Shown one piece after another: positions 17,597-27,768 of a DNA stretch of 64,000 bases. The notes under the pieces were generated by a model. It searched no databases. It saw nothing but the letters and a program-made list of their open reading frames with translations, and was not told where the DNA came from. How positions within the stretch are numbered: the first letter of the stretch is position 1; each line of letters opens with the position of its first letter. The position numbers and the translations under genes are program-made. This stretch comes from AP-15 sp963732095 (GTDB lineage: Bacteria > Pseudomonadota > Alphaproteobacteria > ATCC43930 > CGMCC-115725): the NCBI GenBank assembly GCA_963732095.1, contig CAVSZA010000031.1:62001-126000 (forward strand). Reading direction: 5' to 3'.

Positions 17597-18446
17597 CTGA
17601 AAATCGAACTCAAAGGCCGAGTAAATCTCGACTTTCTCTGGTAGCAGAACCATAGAGGCCATAGGGAGTATAGGCTGCGTTGGATAGCCGATCACCCCCT
17701 ATGACCCCTATCCCCGATCGCCCGTGTCGACCAACCGGATGGTAGGAGAAGCCGGTGCTGGCCGTAGCCCGAGAACACGATCGCCTTCTCGGAGCGGTAT
17801 TTTCCATCGCCGAGGTTCATCGACGACCTCGGAAGCGCCAAACGACCTAGCGGCGATGCCGGTCGGGCTGAATGATGACGTTCCATCGATCGACAGCCGA
17901 CGACGGCCACGGCGACTTTGCCGCCATAAGTTCTGTACCGCTGGATAAATCGACGAGCCGGCTGTCCGATCCTGGTTCTCGCCGTCCTCGATGCAGGCAA
18001 CGATCTACACCGGCGCCTCGTGGGAACGGCGGGCTAGGTAATTGACCGCAGCATGCTGGCGTTGGTACCGGGCGGGCTCTGAGCCCGGTGACGGCGGGCT
18101 CGACGCGTAGCGTCATCTCACGGGGAGCAGGATCATGGCGAAGGAAAGATGCACCTCGCCTTTTCGGTCCCGTCTGACGGGCTTTTGCCGATTTAGCCGC
18201 GAGCTGGAACGCGTGGTGCCCACTGATCTGCTACCAGTCGTTCAGTTTAATCGAAGAAGCCACGGCGGCCGCAGCTGCCTCGTCGAGGCGAATATCAGAT
18301 TTTTAACGAGAAAGCTCCGGGTCGTCGGCCCGTACCCGATCTCGCGTTTTGCTGACGGACTTAACGGAGGCATGTGTGATCCAGCTCACACACAAGTCGC
18401 GCCAGCCTTTTTATGGTTATCCGCCGTTAACCCAGGGAGATTAGAG
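17597..18446. other. Region without recognisable gene
   Basis: Open frames exist on both strands (for example 17692-18000 leftward) but none shows a family motif and all are arginine/serine-rich. A rightward frame from 18135 runs into the next gene but its first hundred codons look non-coding. The region before 18447 probably carries that gene's promoter. Confidence 0.35.
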
Positions 18447-19418
18447 ATGATCCAGTCCTCCAATGTCAACCGGTTGATGCGGATCCAGGCTCGTCCAGGC
18501 TCGCCGGTCGAGGCCCGCCACTATCGCTATCCCGAAAACCGCTGGGCGCAGCTCGACCCGGACGCGATCGCGCCCGGCATCCCGCCGGACACGTCCGCCG
18601 ACCTCGTCTTCCATGGTGGCAAAACCGTGCCGCAGATGGAGTTTCAGAACGTATTTCTCGGCGGGCAGGCATCTTGGCTCGCCTCCGACATCGACTCGAT
18701 CAATACCGCGATCACGCTCGCGATGCAGGACCGGAGACTCAACAACGTCGTCGCACAGTTTTTCGACCGCGGCGTCACGCTGACCTGCGATCCGCGGCCG
18801 CTCCTTGTGCTCGAGGAAGCAAAGCCAGTTCAGCTCGACGAGCCCGGCGTGCAGCGATTGGTCCAACAGCTGGTGCAACAAGGGAAGGTCTCAGACAACG
18901 ATCTCGGCACGACGATCTTCAACTTGTTACTGCCTCCGGGAACCATACTCAAGCTCGACCAAGACACTTCTATTCACGGGCTTGGTGGTTATCACGGCTC
19001 CGTGGACTTCCAGAACAAGGGCCGGTCACAGACCGCCTATTATTCGGCAAACGTCTTTTCGCAGAGGCTGCCGAACGGGCGGGTGAATGGAATTCCCGCG
19101 TTCGACGCGTCGTGGAAGGATGTTGTCGGCACGCTCTACCACGAGATGAACGAGTTCCGCACCGATGCTGACGTCGGGGAAGCGATCAGGCAGAACGACG
19201 ACAGTTTGCTCGGCTGGATGGGAGCGCAAGGCGAGATCGGAGATCAGCCAATTAACGCCGCCGGGGCAGCGGGGAATTTGTCGCTGGTGTTTCAAGAAAT
19301 TCTAAGCAGCGCGGGAGGCGGGCGCGTGCCGGTGCAGTTTTTGTACTCGAATGCGGTCCATGGCGCGGAGGCGCCGATTGACCAACCCGACCCTCCGGCA
19401 AAGAAAACTGACGTCTGA
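18447..19418 (+). CDS. Conserved-type hypothetical protein
   Basis: I chose the ATG at 18447 because GGGAGA lies 7 bases upstream; the frame is open for another 104 codons upstream but those look unlike protein. The 323-residue product includes LGGYHGSVDFQNKGRSQTAY, then DASWKDVVGTLYHEMNEFRT with DADVGEAI, and LGWMGAQGEIGDQPIN. The LYHEMNEFRTD stretch has an HExxE-like pattern, but metalloprotease function is not established. I recall similar uncharacterised proteins in soil bacteria. There is no signal peptide from this start and no clear operon partner. Confidence 0.65.
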   Translation: MIQSSNVNRLMRIQARPGSPVEARHYRYPENRWAQLDPDAIAPGIPPDTSADLVFHGGKTVPQMEFQNVFLGGQASWLASDIDSINTAITLAMQDRRLNNVVAQFFDRGVTLTCDPRPLLVLEEAKPVQLDEPGVQRLVQQLVQQGKVSDNDLGTTIFNLLLPPGTILKLDQDTSIHGLGGYHGSVDFQNKGRSQTAYYSANVFSQRLPNGRVNGIPAFDASWKDVVGTLYHEMNEFRTDADVGEAIRQNDDSLLGWMGAQGEIGDQPINAAGAAGNLSLVFQEILSSAGGGRVPVQFLYSNAVHGAEAPIDQPDPPAKKTDV

Positions 19419-19741
19419 CGCAGGGACTGCGTCCGACGCCAAGCCGTTCGCCGCTCGCAGGGCAACAGATTCCGCGAGCGGCAACTACCGGGATCAGCCG
19501 CCCCCGTTGCGGTCGCTGTAAAAGCTGCCGCATTGGCGGCCGGTTTTTCCAGGCGGCGGCTCTGCGGTTGACCGCACGGCGCCCGTCGACCGTAGCGACG
19601 GTCGCGTCGACGAGCAGGTAGGTAGGGCGCAACTTTGGCGGGTTTGATGGGAGTGCTGCTTCAAGGGTTCTACAAAGTTCGTCCTAATCGTGCCGTTCCC
19701 TCACCGGCGGACGGTGATCCGAAGACACCTTGGTGGTGGGA

Positions 19742-20257
19742 TCATCTAGCGGTGCAGGCAAACGAGTTCCGTAAGGCTGGTTTCACTGCCGAGGCAACGC
19801 CTGACGGATGGATTTTGTGGATCTCGTACCCAGCTTCGGGCACGACTGCGATCAGCGACGTCGATATCGTCGCGTCGGCGGCGAAGCAGCGCTCCATGAC
19901 CACCGAGGTGCTCGGCGGGATGTAATCGCCGAATTCGGCGTGCCGGGCGAGATGATAGGAGGCAACCGCTCGCGGCACCGGGTAATACTGATCCAGCCGG
20001 ATGGCATGCGACAGATCGGAGCCGAATTCGCCCAGCACACGACGCATCCGCCGCAGGATGAAATCGCCCTCACGGCGGCTGCGGTCGCGGCCATGAAGCG
20101 GAAACCCCGGCGGCCCAATCACCTCGTCGGAGATGCCGGTCTCCCAGTCGTACGCTTCGTGCCCAGTAAGGAAAATCCAGGGACCGGCTTTGACGGCATA
20201 GGCATACGGGACCGGTGTCCCCAGAAGGCGGTCGACCGACTTTACGTCCAACACCAT
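19742..20257 (-). CDS. RidA-family protein, probably C-terminally truncated
   Basis: The 171-residue frame has the RidA (YjgF) pattern: VPYAYAVKAGPWIFLTGHEA, then RMRRVLGEFGSDLSHAIRLD and IPPSTSVVMERCFAADATIS. It matches the first unit of double-RidA proteins. Where the second unit should start (PALRNSFACTA) the frame stops, and eroded continuation can be traced in another frame (TA then MIPPP). Family members with two units have about 370 residues. RidA proteins deaminate reactive enamines/imines; here the remaining unit could still fold. The stretch 19419-19741 has no other gene. Confidence 0.65.
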   Translation of the reverse strand: MVLDVKSVDRLLGTPVPYAYAVKAGPWIFLTGHEAYDWETGISDEVIGPPGFPLHGRDRSRREGDFILRRMRRVLGEFGSDLSHAIRLDQYYPVPRAVASYHLARHAEFGDYIPPSTSVVMERCFAADATISTSLIAVVPEAGYEIHKIHPSGVASAVKPALRNSFACTAR

Positions 20258-20619
20258 CCTCTGTTTGCCCCCTTACAACGGCTCAGCTGATGCGCCCGGC
20301 TGCGGCAGGTGTCAGGATCGTACCCAAGTGCTGAGTGGCGGTGTTTGCCGCCCACGGGCCGACCTATTGTTTCTCTCCCGCGCGCAGAAGCGTGCTCGCC
20401 GATTTGTCCAGATGCAAGCGCCTGCCCGGCATTGCTGTCAACTGCGCGCTTGTACGGCGACAGGTACCGCAGCAATCTTTGGGACCACATCAATGCCTTG
20501 GCTGCGGAGCCCGATAATGCTGGTTATCGGGGGCTGGGCCGGCCCCCCCTGAATTTACTCCCAGCTGTACTGCAATTCTCTCGCCTTATGAGCGTCCCCG
20601 GCCGCCAGAGTGCGGTTAA

Positions 20620-21420
20620 TCAGCCGACCCGCACCAGTGCACCGCCATCGACCGGCAGCGCCACGCCGGTGATGAAATTGGCTTCGTCGGAAGCGAGAAA
20701 CAGCGCTGCATTCGCGACGTCCCATGCCGTTCCCATCCGGCCACGCAGCGGAACCTTGGCATCGCGCTCCGCAGCGACCTCGGCGCGGCTGCGGTTGCTG
20801 GCCCGAGCGCGCATGTCGACGGCCATTGGCGTATCCATGAGTCCTGGCAAGATGCAGTTGGCGCGAATGCCGTATGGAGCGTTTTGCAGAGCGAGCTGCT
20901 CGGTGAAGGCGATCATTGCCGCTTTGGTCGCCTTGTAGGTGACGAGGGGGTAGCTGTTCTCGCGCGCAGCCACAGAAGAAATGTTGATGATGGCACCTGA
21001 GCGCTGAAGGCGCATGATCGGCAGTACGTGTTTGCATGCCATGATCGTGCCGCGCAGGTTGATCGCGCAGACGCGGTCGAAGGCCTCCTCGGTCAGTTCG
21101 TCCAACGGCTTGTCGCCGCCCCCAATGCTGACCCCGACATTGTTGTGCAGGATATCAATGCGGCCCCAGCGCGCCCGAGCCGCCTCCATCGCGGCGGCGA
21201 GCGTCTCTTCCTTGGTCACGTCGGCGGCGAAAGGCACGCACTCGCCACCTTGCGTCGCCATCGCAGCGGTCTTCTCGGCGGAGGCGATAAGCCGGTCGAC
21301 CGCCAGGATCCTGGCGCCTTCTTGCGCGAAGCGGAGCGTGGTCGCACGGCCGTTCCCGATACCCTCACCGGGGCTTTGCCCGGCCCCCACGATTACAGCG
21401 ACCTTGCCTTCGAGACGCAT
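20620..21420 (-). CDS. SDR-family oxidoreductase
   Basis: This complete 266-residue classical short-chain dehydrogenase has the nucleotide loop GAGQSPGEGIG (12-22), Asp69 of the ADV motif, NNVG (93-96), catalytic Ser148/149, and YxxxK as Tyr162-Lys166 (YKATK). The C-terminus ends VALPVDGGALVRVG as usual. The enzyme oxidises or reduces an alcohol/ketone with NAD(P); the insertion in the glycine loop is common in the FabG-like group acting on catabolic intermediates. The substrate is unknown. 20258-20619 upstream of its stop holds no gene. A second, broken SDR gene lies about 200 bp to the right on the same strand. Confidence 0.87.
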   Translation of the reverse strand: MRLEGKVAVIVGAGQSPGEGIGNGRATTLRFAQEGARILAVDRLIASAEKTAAMATQGGECVPFAADVTKEETLAAAMEAARARWGRIDILHNNVGVSIGGGDKPLDELTEEAFDRVCAINLRGTIMACKHVLPIMRLQRSGAIINISSVAARENSYPLVTYKATKAAMIAFTEQLALQNAPYGIRANCILPGLMDTPMAVDMRARASNRSRAEVAAERDAKVPLRGRMGTAWDVANAALFLASDEANFITGVALPVDGGALVRVG

Positions 21421-21626
21421 GGCAGCACTCCTTCCAACAGGTGTTCAAGGATGCCTCTGTGGTGCCTCCCTTCGCAAGTCAGCCTGGGCGTTCCGATTAC
21501 TTGCCTACCGCATACTCTATCTTCGATGCGCCCACGTAGCCGAAGGAGCTGGATTCGGTGTCGGTTCCTGGTAGGACTGGAAAGTTAATACGAGTTGGCC
21601 AGGCAGGGTGCCATCCGACCCCACGG

Positions 21627-22402
21627 TTAATCGAGAAGTATGCCGGAGATGCGGCCGCATTCGGTCAGCAACTCCTCCTGGGTCCTGAGGTCGGCCGCGA
21701 TCGGGTTCGGCGCACGAGGGCGTTGATGATAGAAATACCCGCCGCTCGATCGCGCGAGCTCGTCCTTACTCGTGGCAAGCCACGCCTGAGTTACGCAACC
21801 CTGATGAAGATCGTCTGGCGCTGAAGAGCCGCCCATCTTTGTCGCTACCCATCCAGGCTCCAGCGCGTTGGATGCGACGTCTTTCCAGCGGCGAGCGACG
21901 GCAAATGCCAGCAAAACATCGCACAGGCTACTCTCTGCGTAAGCCGACGAGCCACTCCAGGGTCGCTTGGTCCACAGCAGATCGTCCATTCGCGGACGCA
22001 CGCCGCGATGCATCCCGGAGCTCAGATAGACCAGTCGCTTCGGTCTTTCGATCAGTGCCGTCAGAACGTAGGGCGCGAGCACAGTGACAGCAAAGACGCT
22101 CGGAACTCCGGGCTCCATTTCCACCCGCCCCTCGCGATAACCGACGCCCGCATTGTGGATTACAGCATCGAAGCGGCCAAGCGGCCGAGCTTGTTGACCT
22201 CGTCGGCAACTGCTCTTGGCCCAGCGATGGTGGAGAGGTCCCCGGAGACAACTCCGCCAGCCCCGGCTGCCGCCGCGAGGGCATCCCGACTTCGCGCCTC
22301 GTTTCGCCCGTGCAATACGACCTCATGGCCTTGGTCGATCAGGAGCCGGGCCGCCATGAGGCCGAGGCCATCCGATGATCCGGTTATGAATACGCGGGCC
22401 AC
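21627..22402 (-). pseudogene. SDR-family protein interrupted by an 8-bp tandem duplication
   Basis: The ATG at 22402 opens MARVFITGSSDGLG and runs to DEVNKLGR, then shifts frame. The family sequence resumes as FDAVIHNAGVGYREGR and continues to the stop at 21627. The shift is caused by a direct repeat AAGCGGCC-AAGCGGCC at 22171-22186; removing one copy restores a 255-residue protein. The catalytic tyrosine is present (SSAYAESSL) but the lysine expected four residues on is serine, so even the repaired protein may lack normal SDR activity. Confidence 0.78.
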
Positions 22403-22645
22403 TCTTACACCCCCTTACGAACCCGAATGCTCTTCCTGCACCCCGCGTGTGCCCCTTCACTCTGTGCGCGGCACGACGCAGCGTGCTGCGCTTTTATGGC
22501 AGCAATAAATTTCGTCTGGACATCCTCGAACGACGCGTACCGGCGAGCTGACCCTTGGCCCTTCTCGCCTCATTCCCCGGGCCAGACAGGCCGTAACTTG
22601 GGAGCCGGCCACAGCAAACGACCTCCTTCGCTTATGGTTGCTCTG

Positions 22646-23089
22646 TCACGTTGGCTGTGTGGCGTAGAGTTTCCCATCGCGCTCTTCAATGCGGCCAGCG
22701 CGCTTGTGCCGCGCAATCGCCGCGCCGACGTGATTCGGGCGAGCACCGTTGCATGCGGCGGTGATTTCCGACTGCGTCTTGCCGATTGCCAAGGCAAGGA
22801 CCTGATCGTTTAGGCTCGGCGAGCTCCGTCTGACGCCGGTTGGTTTTGCGATCGTAGTGCGCCGAGGCGCGCTTTGCCGCGCTGGAGCGGCCGCCTGTGT
22901 CGCCGTCGCCGGGCCCTTGCCTGAGCGCGTCCTTCTTGGTTGCGTTCCCTTGCTGTAGCGCGCGAGCACACGCTCGGTCGCCTCCAGTTCGGTGAGCTCG
23001 CTGGTGAGCTTGTCGCGCTGCCTATCGACGCGTGCGAGTGCTTCGCCGAGCCGCTGCTTCTCCTTGGTGATCTCGTCCAGTGTCGACAT
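22646..23089 (-). CDS. Hypothetical protein: coiled coil plus basic linker plus small C-terminal domain
   Basis: The 147-residue protein begins MSTLDEITKEKQRLGEAL, a heptad-rich helix to about residue 45 (VDRQRDKLTSELTELEATE). It continues with an Arg/Ala/Pro/Thr-rich linker (about 46-92) and a compact end with DQVLALAIGKTQSEITAA, then HVGAAIARHKRAGRIEERD, like a small winged helix. The layout suggests a DNA-binding protein, but no named family is recognised. It is followed by broken genes and preceded (23090-23260) by an AT-richer stretch likely to hold its promoter. Confidence 0.6.
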   Translation of the reverse strand: MSTLDEITKEKQRLGEALARVDRQRDKLTSELTELEATERVLARYSKGTQPRRTRSGKGPATATQAAAPARQSAPRRTTIAKPTGVRRSSPSLNDQVLALAIGKTQSEITAACNGARPNHVGAAIARHKRAGRIEERDGKLYATQPT

Positions 23090-23351
23090 TTTGTACCTTC
23101 AAAGCAGAGTATAGGTTGACCGGGATCGATCAATCTCTTCGGCCTTTAGCACTCCAACAAATCGGGTGCAAAGCAGAATTCGCGGATTAGTATTCAAGCA
23201 ATCTGTCATGGGGTGTACATGCAATTCAACCCACGCGTATGCGGCGGCATCGTGGAGGACTTAACGCGCATGATAATCGAGCTGAATCGCGGTACCCCGC
23301 TCCGGTGAGCCTATCATCCTAAGCAACCGCGCGGGACAAAAGGGACTACAA

Positions 23352-23418
23352 CGAGATTGACTATCGCCGGGAACCGGAAGTTCGAATCCACCTCCCTCCA
23401 GCGCTGAGTCACGTGCGA
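23352..23418 (-). repeat. Dispersed tRNA-3'-end-like repeat, copy 3 (inverted)
   Basis: Read on the plus strand it shows GGGAACCGGAAGTTCGAATC followed by CACCTCCCTCCAGC, the inverse of copies 1 and 2, and the same flank (TTCGCA...GACTC) on its outer side. It lies about 60 bp from an ABC-transporter ATPase fragment. The element is imperfectly paired, so it is not a functional tRNA. Confidence 0.6.
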
Positions 23419-23475
23419 ACCTGCACACCCGGTCGCCATGATGAACGCAATGGATGTCCCGGCTGACCATGACCA

Positions 23476-23580
23476 GGCGGAGAGCGCCAGCGCGTCGCGA
23501 TCGCTCGCGCCTTGGTCGTCGAACAGCGGATCCTGATTTTCGACGAGGTGACCTCGGGCGGACCAGCTTTCCCGCGAGCG
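23476..23580 (+). pseudogene. ABC transporter ATP-binding protein, short internal fragment
   Basis: The frame from 23476 reads GGERQRVAIARALVVEQ and RILIFDEVTSGG, i.e. the ABC signature and the Walker B region of an ABC ATPase of the oligopeptide/amino-acid import type. Walker A and all other parts are missing, and the normally invariant proline after DE is valine. It is a 35-residue relic. Confidence 0.6.
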
Positions 23581-24414
23581 CGCCGGCCGTAAACGTAGCG
23601 GCCGGCGGCCTCACCTCGGCTATATTTGTGGACCCGGCTTTATTTGTGGACCCGGCTTTGTAGACCCGGGAAGACGAGCTGTGCAGCGATCAGGCAGCTC
23701 GTCCCCTTGCCGGCGACTTGTTTCCTTTCAGGAGCATTGGCAGTTGATAGCACAAACCGCCGCGCACATATCCAGCACCAGGCTTGCCGACACGGGCAGC
23801 GGCGGCCACCGCCCGGCGCGGTGCTAAGAGCGAGAGAACAAGGCCGATGATGTGGCCCTTTTTACCGCCACGCGACTGGGTTAATGCGGCGGGCTTGCTG
23901 TCGCTAGTCGACGACCCCCGGCTACCTTCGTTCACGATCAAGCCGCCGGCGTCGGCGATCGACAACCACTTGGTCAGGGCGCCGAGCGACAGCCGGCCCT
24001 TTTGGCGACAACCGACGCCGCTCGACACCGCCGAGCATCGCAACATGAGGCGATGCCGCCGGTGCGACCGCGCCAACTGGTTAGAGCCTGACCCAAAAGC
24101 CTACGTGGCCTGATTATTGGCGCAGACGACCGCTTTCGAAGCAGACACCGGCCGTTCAGCCTTGGCCGCGAGAACAGCCCTTCTTGCCCCATTTCAGACC
24201 TTCATATGGCGTACACGGAAGGTCGGCCCTGGGGGTACGGAAACTCGTCCTTCCCGATTTAGCCGGCCAGTGATGCCTATCCATTGAAAGCGGTTATCCG
24301 TTGCCTGAAGCCGCAAGGCCGCGTCTGTTTCAGCGCTTCCGCTGGTAGGTCGATGGACAGAGGAATATTCTCGTTCATGAGGGGCTGCCGCTTCTCGGAG
24401 CCGAGGATCACCGC
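23581..24414. other. Debris region with short direct repeat and possible IS5-like relic
   Basis: At 23620-23665 an 18-bp unit TATTTGTGGACCCGGCTT occurs twice in tandem and a third degenerate time. Around 23735 the plus strand reads AVDSTNRRAH, resembling the DST..AH motif of IS5-type transposases, followed by broken frames; this is weak. The last 300 bp before 24415 show no gene and presumably hold the promoter of the large cyclase gene. Confidence 0.35.
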
Positions 24415-27400
24415 ATGGACGTGGCGGCGTGGCTACGCGGGATGGGACTTGAACAGTACGCCGAGCTTTTCCGCGACAACGACATCGATGGTGAGATCCT
24501 ATGCGGAATGACAGCCGGGGACCTGAAGGACCTGGGCATCAGTTCATTCGGCCACCGCCGTAAGCTCGTCAACGCTATCGCCGCCCTGGGGGGAGCCCCC
24601 CCAACGCGTGATGTGGTCCAATCCGCGGCGAGCGCGACATCAGCTCCAACCTTCAGCCTGAGCGTCGATGCCGAGCGCCGGCAGCTGACGGTAATGTTCT
24701 GCGACCTGGTCGGCTCGACTGCGCTTTCGACTCGTCATGACCCGGAGGATCTGCGGGAGCTGCTCGGGGACTACCAACGCGTGGTCAGCGAGACGGTCCA
24801 CCGGTTCGATGGCTTTGTTGCCAAGTACATGGGGGACGGGGTGCTGATTTATTTCGGCTATCCGCAGGCGCACGAGGACGAGGCCGAGCGAGCGGTGCGC
24901 GCGGGGCTTGCGGTGATCGAGGCGGTCGGCCGATTGGCGGCACGAGAAGATTTGAGCGTGCGGCTCGGCATTGCCACGGGGATCGCCGTAGTCGGTGACC
25001 TGATCGGCGAGGGCGCGGCGCAGGAGCGCGGTGTTGTCGGCGAGACGCCGAACCTCGCCGCCCGGCTGCTTACCCTGGCCGCGCCCAACGCGCTGATCAT
25101 CGCCGACGCGACCCGCCGGCAGATCGGCGGGCTGTTCGATCTGGAAGACCTCGGACCGCAACAACTTGCCGGCTTCGCCGATCCGCTAAGCGCCTGGCGG
25201 GTCATTGGCGAAAGCGGCGAGATAAATCGCTTCGAGGCCCTGCGTTCGAGAGAGACGCCGCTCGTCGGGCGCGAGGAAGAAGTGGAGCTGCTTGTCCGCC
25301 GCTGGCAACAAGCGAAGAATGGCGAAGGGCGGGTGTTACTGATCTCGGGTGAGCCGGGCATCGGCAAATCGCGGCTCACCGCCGCGCTTTCCGAGCACAT
25401 CGGAACTGAGCCGCATACGCGCCTCCGCTATTTCTGCTCGCCATACTACCAGGACAGCGCGCTCTATCCATTCATCGCCCAGCTCGAACGCGCCGCCGGT
25501 TTTGCCCGCGACGACGGCCCCGAGGCGAAACTCGACAAGTTGGAAACGCTGCTCGGGCCGGGGGCCGGGATCGGCGACGTGTCTCTGCTGGTGGAGCTGC
25601 TGTCTTTGCCTGGCGGCGAACGTTTCCCGCCTCTCGATTTGATCCCGCCGCGCAGGAAGGAGCGTACCCTGGCGGCGTTGCTGCGGCAGCTGGAAAGGCT
25701 GGCTCGGCAGCAACCGGTCCTGATGATCTTTGAGGATCTACACTGGACCGATCCGACCTCGCGCGAGTTCCTCGACCTCGTTCTCGAGCGGGTCGACCAT
25801 CTGCCGGTCCTGCTCGTCGCCACCTTCCGCCCCGAATTCCAGCCGCCCTGGGCAGGCCTGGCACATGTCACGATGATCTTGCTCAACCGGCTCGGGCGGA
25901 GCGACGGCGCCGCAATGATCCAACGGCTCGCCGGCAACGCCGCCTTGCTGCCGCAGGATGTGATCGCCGAGATCGTCGAGCGCACCGACGGCGTGCCGCT
26001 CTTTGTCGAGGAAGTGACCAAGGCGGTGCTCGAAGCCGGCGCCGAGCGCGGCCGGGATGTTGCCGCGTCGGTGCCCTCGACCGGGCTGGGCGTGCCGGCG
26101 ACGTTGCAAGCTTCGCTGATGGCGCGGCTCGACCGGCTCGGCCCGGCGGCCAAGGGAGTTGCCCAGATCGGCGCCGCGATTGGCCGCGAATTCTCCTACG
26201 AGCTGGCAGCCTCGGTCGGCGAGGTCTCTGAAGAAAGGCTCCAGGAGGCGCTCCTGCGCCTCGTCGATGCCGGCCTGGTCTTTCAGCGCGGAGCGCCGCC
26301 GACAGCCGAATACCTGTTCAAGCACGCCCTCGTCCAGGATACCGCCTACGGCACTCTGTTGCGCCGTCCGCGGCAGCAGCTCCATGCCCGGATCGCGGAA
26401 GCGCTCGAAGCCCATTCTCCCGAGTTGATCGACAGCCAGCCCGAGCTACTCGCGCAGCATTATGCCGAAGCTGGGCTCGTTGAGAAATCTGTCGCTTTCT
26501 GGGGCAAAGCTGGGCGGAGGTCCGCCGCTCGCTCGGCGATGGCGGAGGCGGCGGCGCAATTGCAAAAGGGGCTGGATCAGCTGGCGCTGCTGCCGGAAAC
26601 CCCCGAACGCCAGCGAGAGGAGCTCGAATTTTGGAGTGCCCTAGGGGCGGTCCTGCGAGCCGTTAAAGGCCAGGCGGCGCCAGAAACGGGCCAGGCCTAT
26701 GCTCGCGCGCGGGAGTTGTGGGAGCAGCTCGGTTCCCCCTCGGAGTTCGTTCAGATTCTCTATGGGCAGTCTCGATATCACGCGTACCGCGGAGAACTCG
26801 ATCTGGCGCTGCGCTTGGACGGGGATTTGCTGCGTCTCAGCCATCTGCGCAACGATTTCGCCGGGCTCGTTCTGGGTCACCTATCTTCCGGTCGCAACCT
26901 GAGTTTTGCCGGCAGGTTTGCGCGATCCCGGTCGCATCTCGAAGAGGTGCTCGCGCTTTACGATCCGATCTCCCACCGCTCGCTTGCCGATCAGGCCGGA
27001 TTCCAACCCCACGTACACGCACAGGCGGTTTTGGGGGTCTTCCTTTTCTGTCTCGGCTATCCCGATCAGGCATTGGCACGGAGCAGCACTGCAATCGCTG
27101 AGGCTCGGAAGCTGGCTCACCCGCCCTCTCTGGCTACGAGCTTGGTATACCGAGCTATGCTGCTCTCGCTCCTCGGAGATAACGCAGCTCTCGGCGAGTG
27201 GGTAGACCAGCTGGTTGCGGTGGCGACCGAGCAGGGTTTCCCCTTCTGGCGTGCGCTGGGAACGATCTATCGCGGCTGGGTCAAGGTCAAAAATGGCGAT
27301 ATGGCGGAGGGCGTATCGCTGCTGCACAGCGGTTCGAGCACTTACCGCACCGCCGGGGCGGAGTTGTTTATGCCCCATTTTGTCGCCCTACTGGCCGGGG

Positions 27401-27768
27401 CGTGTGAGATAGCGGGGCAAATTGAAGAAGGCTTGACCCTGTTGGACGATGCCTTGCAGATCGCGGAACGGACAGGGGAGCACTGGTTCGCAGCGGAGCT
27501 GAACAGGCACAAAGGCCATTTGTTGCTGCGGCAGGGGCATTCCGAGGCCGCCGAGGATCTGTATCGCAAAGCCCTGAGCATCGCCGAGGAGCAGGGGGCC
27601 AAGCTCTGGGAATTGCGCTCCGCCGTAAGCCTCGCCCGGCTCCGCCGCGACCAGGGCCGCCCGGCCGAAGCCTGCGATCTCCTCGCGCCGGTCTACGGCT
27701 GGTTCACCGAAGGCTTCGACACCCCCGACCTCAAAGAGGCAAAGGCGCTGCTCGACGAACTGGCGTGA
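24415..27768 (+). CDS. SAM domain - class III adenylate cyclase - AAA ATPase - TPR signalling protein
   Basis: This 1117-residue cytoplasmic protein has, in order, a SAM domain (1-60, AAWLRGMGLEQYAELF), a class III cyclase domain (about 87-265), an STAND/AAA-type ATPase (from about 282) and a long TPR-like C-terminus (about 650-1117). In the cyclase, the metal-binding aspartates are Asp97 (FCDLVG) and Asp141 (MGDGVL) and the transition-state region is NLAARL (213-218). In the ATPase, Walker A is GEPGIGKS (312-319) and Walker B is LMIFEDLHW (about 432-440). The cyclase residues look competent to make cAMP. The ATPase and TPR parts probably regulate it through protein contacts (family inference). 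Its middle is copied twice immediately downstream. Confidence 0.9.
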   Translation: MDVAAWLRGMGLEQYAELFRDNDIDGEILCGMTAGDLKDLGISSFGHRRKLVNAIAALGGAPPTRDVVQSAASATSAPTFSLSVDAERRQLTVMFCDLVGSTALSTRHDPEDLRELLGDYQRVVSETVHRFDGFVAKYMGDGVLIYFGYPQAHEDEAERAVRAGLAVIEAVGRLAAREDLSVRLGIATGIAVVGDLIGEGAAQERGVVGETPNLAARLLTLAAPNALIIADATRRQIGGLFDLEDLGPQQLAGFADPLSAWRVIGESGEINRFEALRSRETPLVGREEEVELLVRRWQQAKNGEGRVLLISGEPGIGKSRLTAALSEHIGTEPHTRLRYFCSPYYQDSALYPFIAQLERAAGFARDDGPEAKLDKLETLLGPGAGIGDVSLLVELLSLPGGERFPPLDLIPPRRKERTLAALLRQLERLARQQPVLMIFEDLHWTDPTSREFLDLVLERVDHLPVLLVATFRPEFQPPWAGLAHVTMILLNRLGRSDGAAMIQRLAGNAALLPQDVIAEIVERTDGVPLFVEEVTKAVLEAGAERGRDVAASVPSTGLGVPATLQASLMARLDRLGPAAKGVAQIGAAIGREFSYELAASVGEVSEERLQEALLRLVDAGLVFQRGAPPTAEYLFKHALVQDTAYGTLLRRPRQQLHARIAEALEAHSPELIDSQPELLAQHYAEAGLVEKSVAFWGKAGRRSAARSAMAEAAAQLQKGLDQLALLPETPERQREELEFWSALGAVLRAVKGQAAPETGQAYARARELWEQLGSPSEFVQILYGQSRYHAYRGELDLALRLDGDLLRLSHLRNDFAGLVLGHLSSGRNLSFAGRFARSRSHLEEVLALYDPISHRSLADQAGFQPHVHAQAVLGVFLFCLGYPDQALARSSTAIAEARKLAHPPSLATSLVYRAMLLSLLGDNAALGEWVDQLVAVATEQGFPFWRALGTIYRGWVKVKNGDMAEGVSLLHSGSSTYRTAGAELFMPHFVALLAGACEIAGQIEEGLTLLDDALQIAERTGEHWFAAELNRHKGHLLLRQGHSEAAEDLYRKALSIAEEQGAKLWELRSAVSLARLRRDQGRPAEACDLLAPVYGWFTEGFDTPDLKEAKALLDELA

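Noticed and set aside
18135..18446. Longer start for the hypothetical protein at 18447
   Set aside because: The extra 104 codons look non-coding, and a ribosome site sits directly before 18447.
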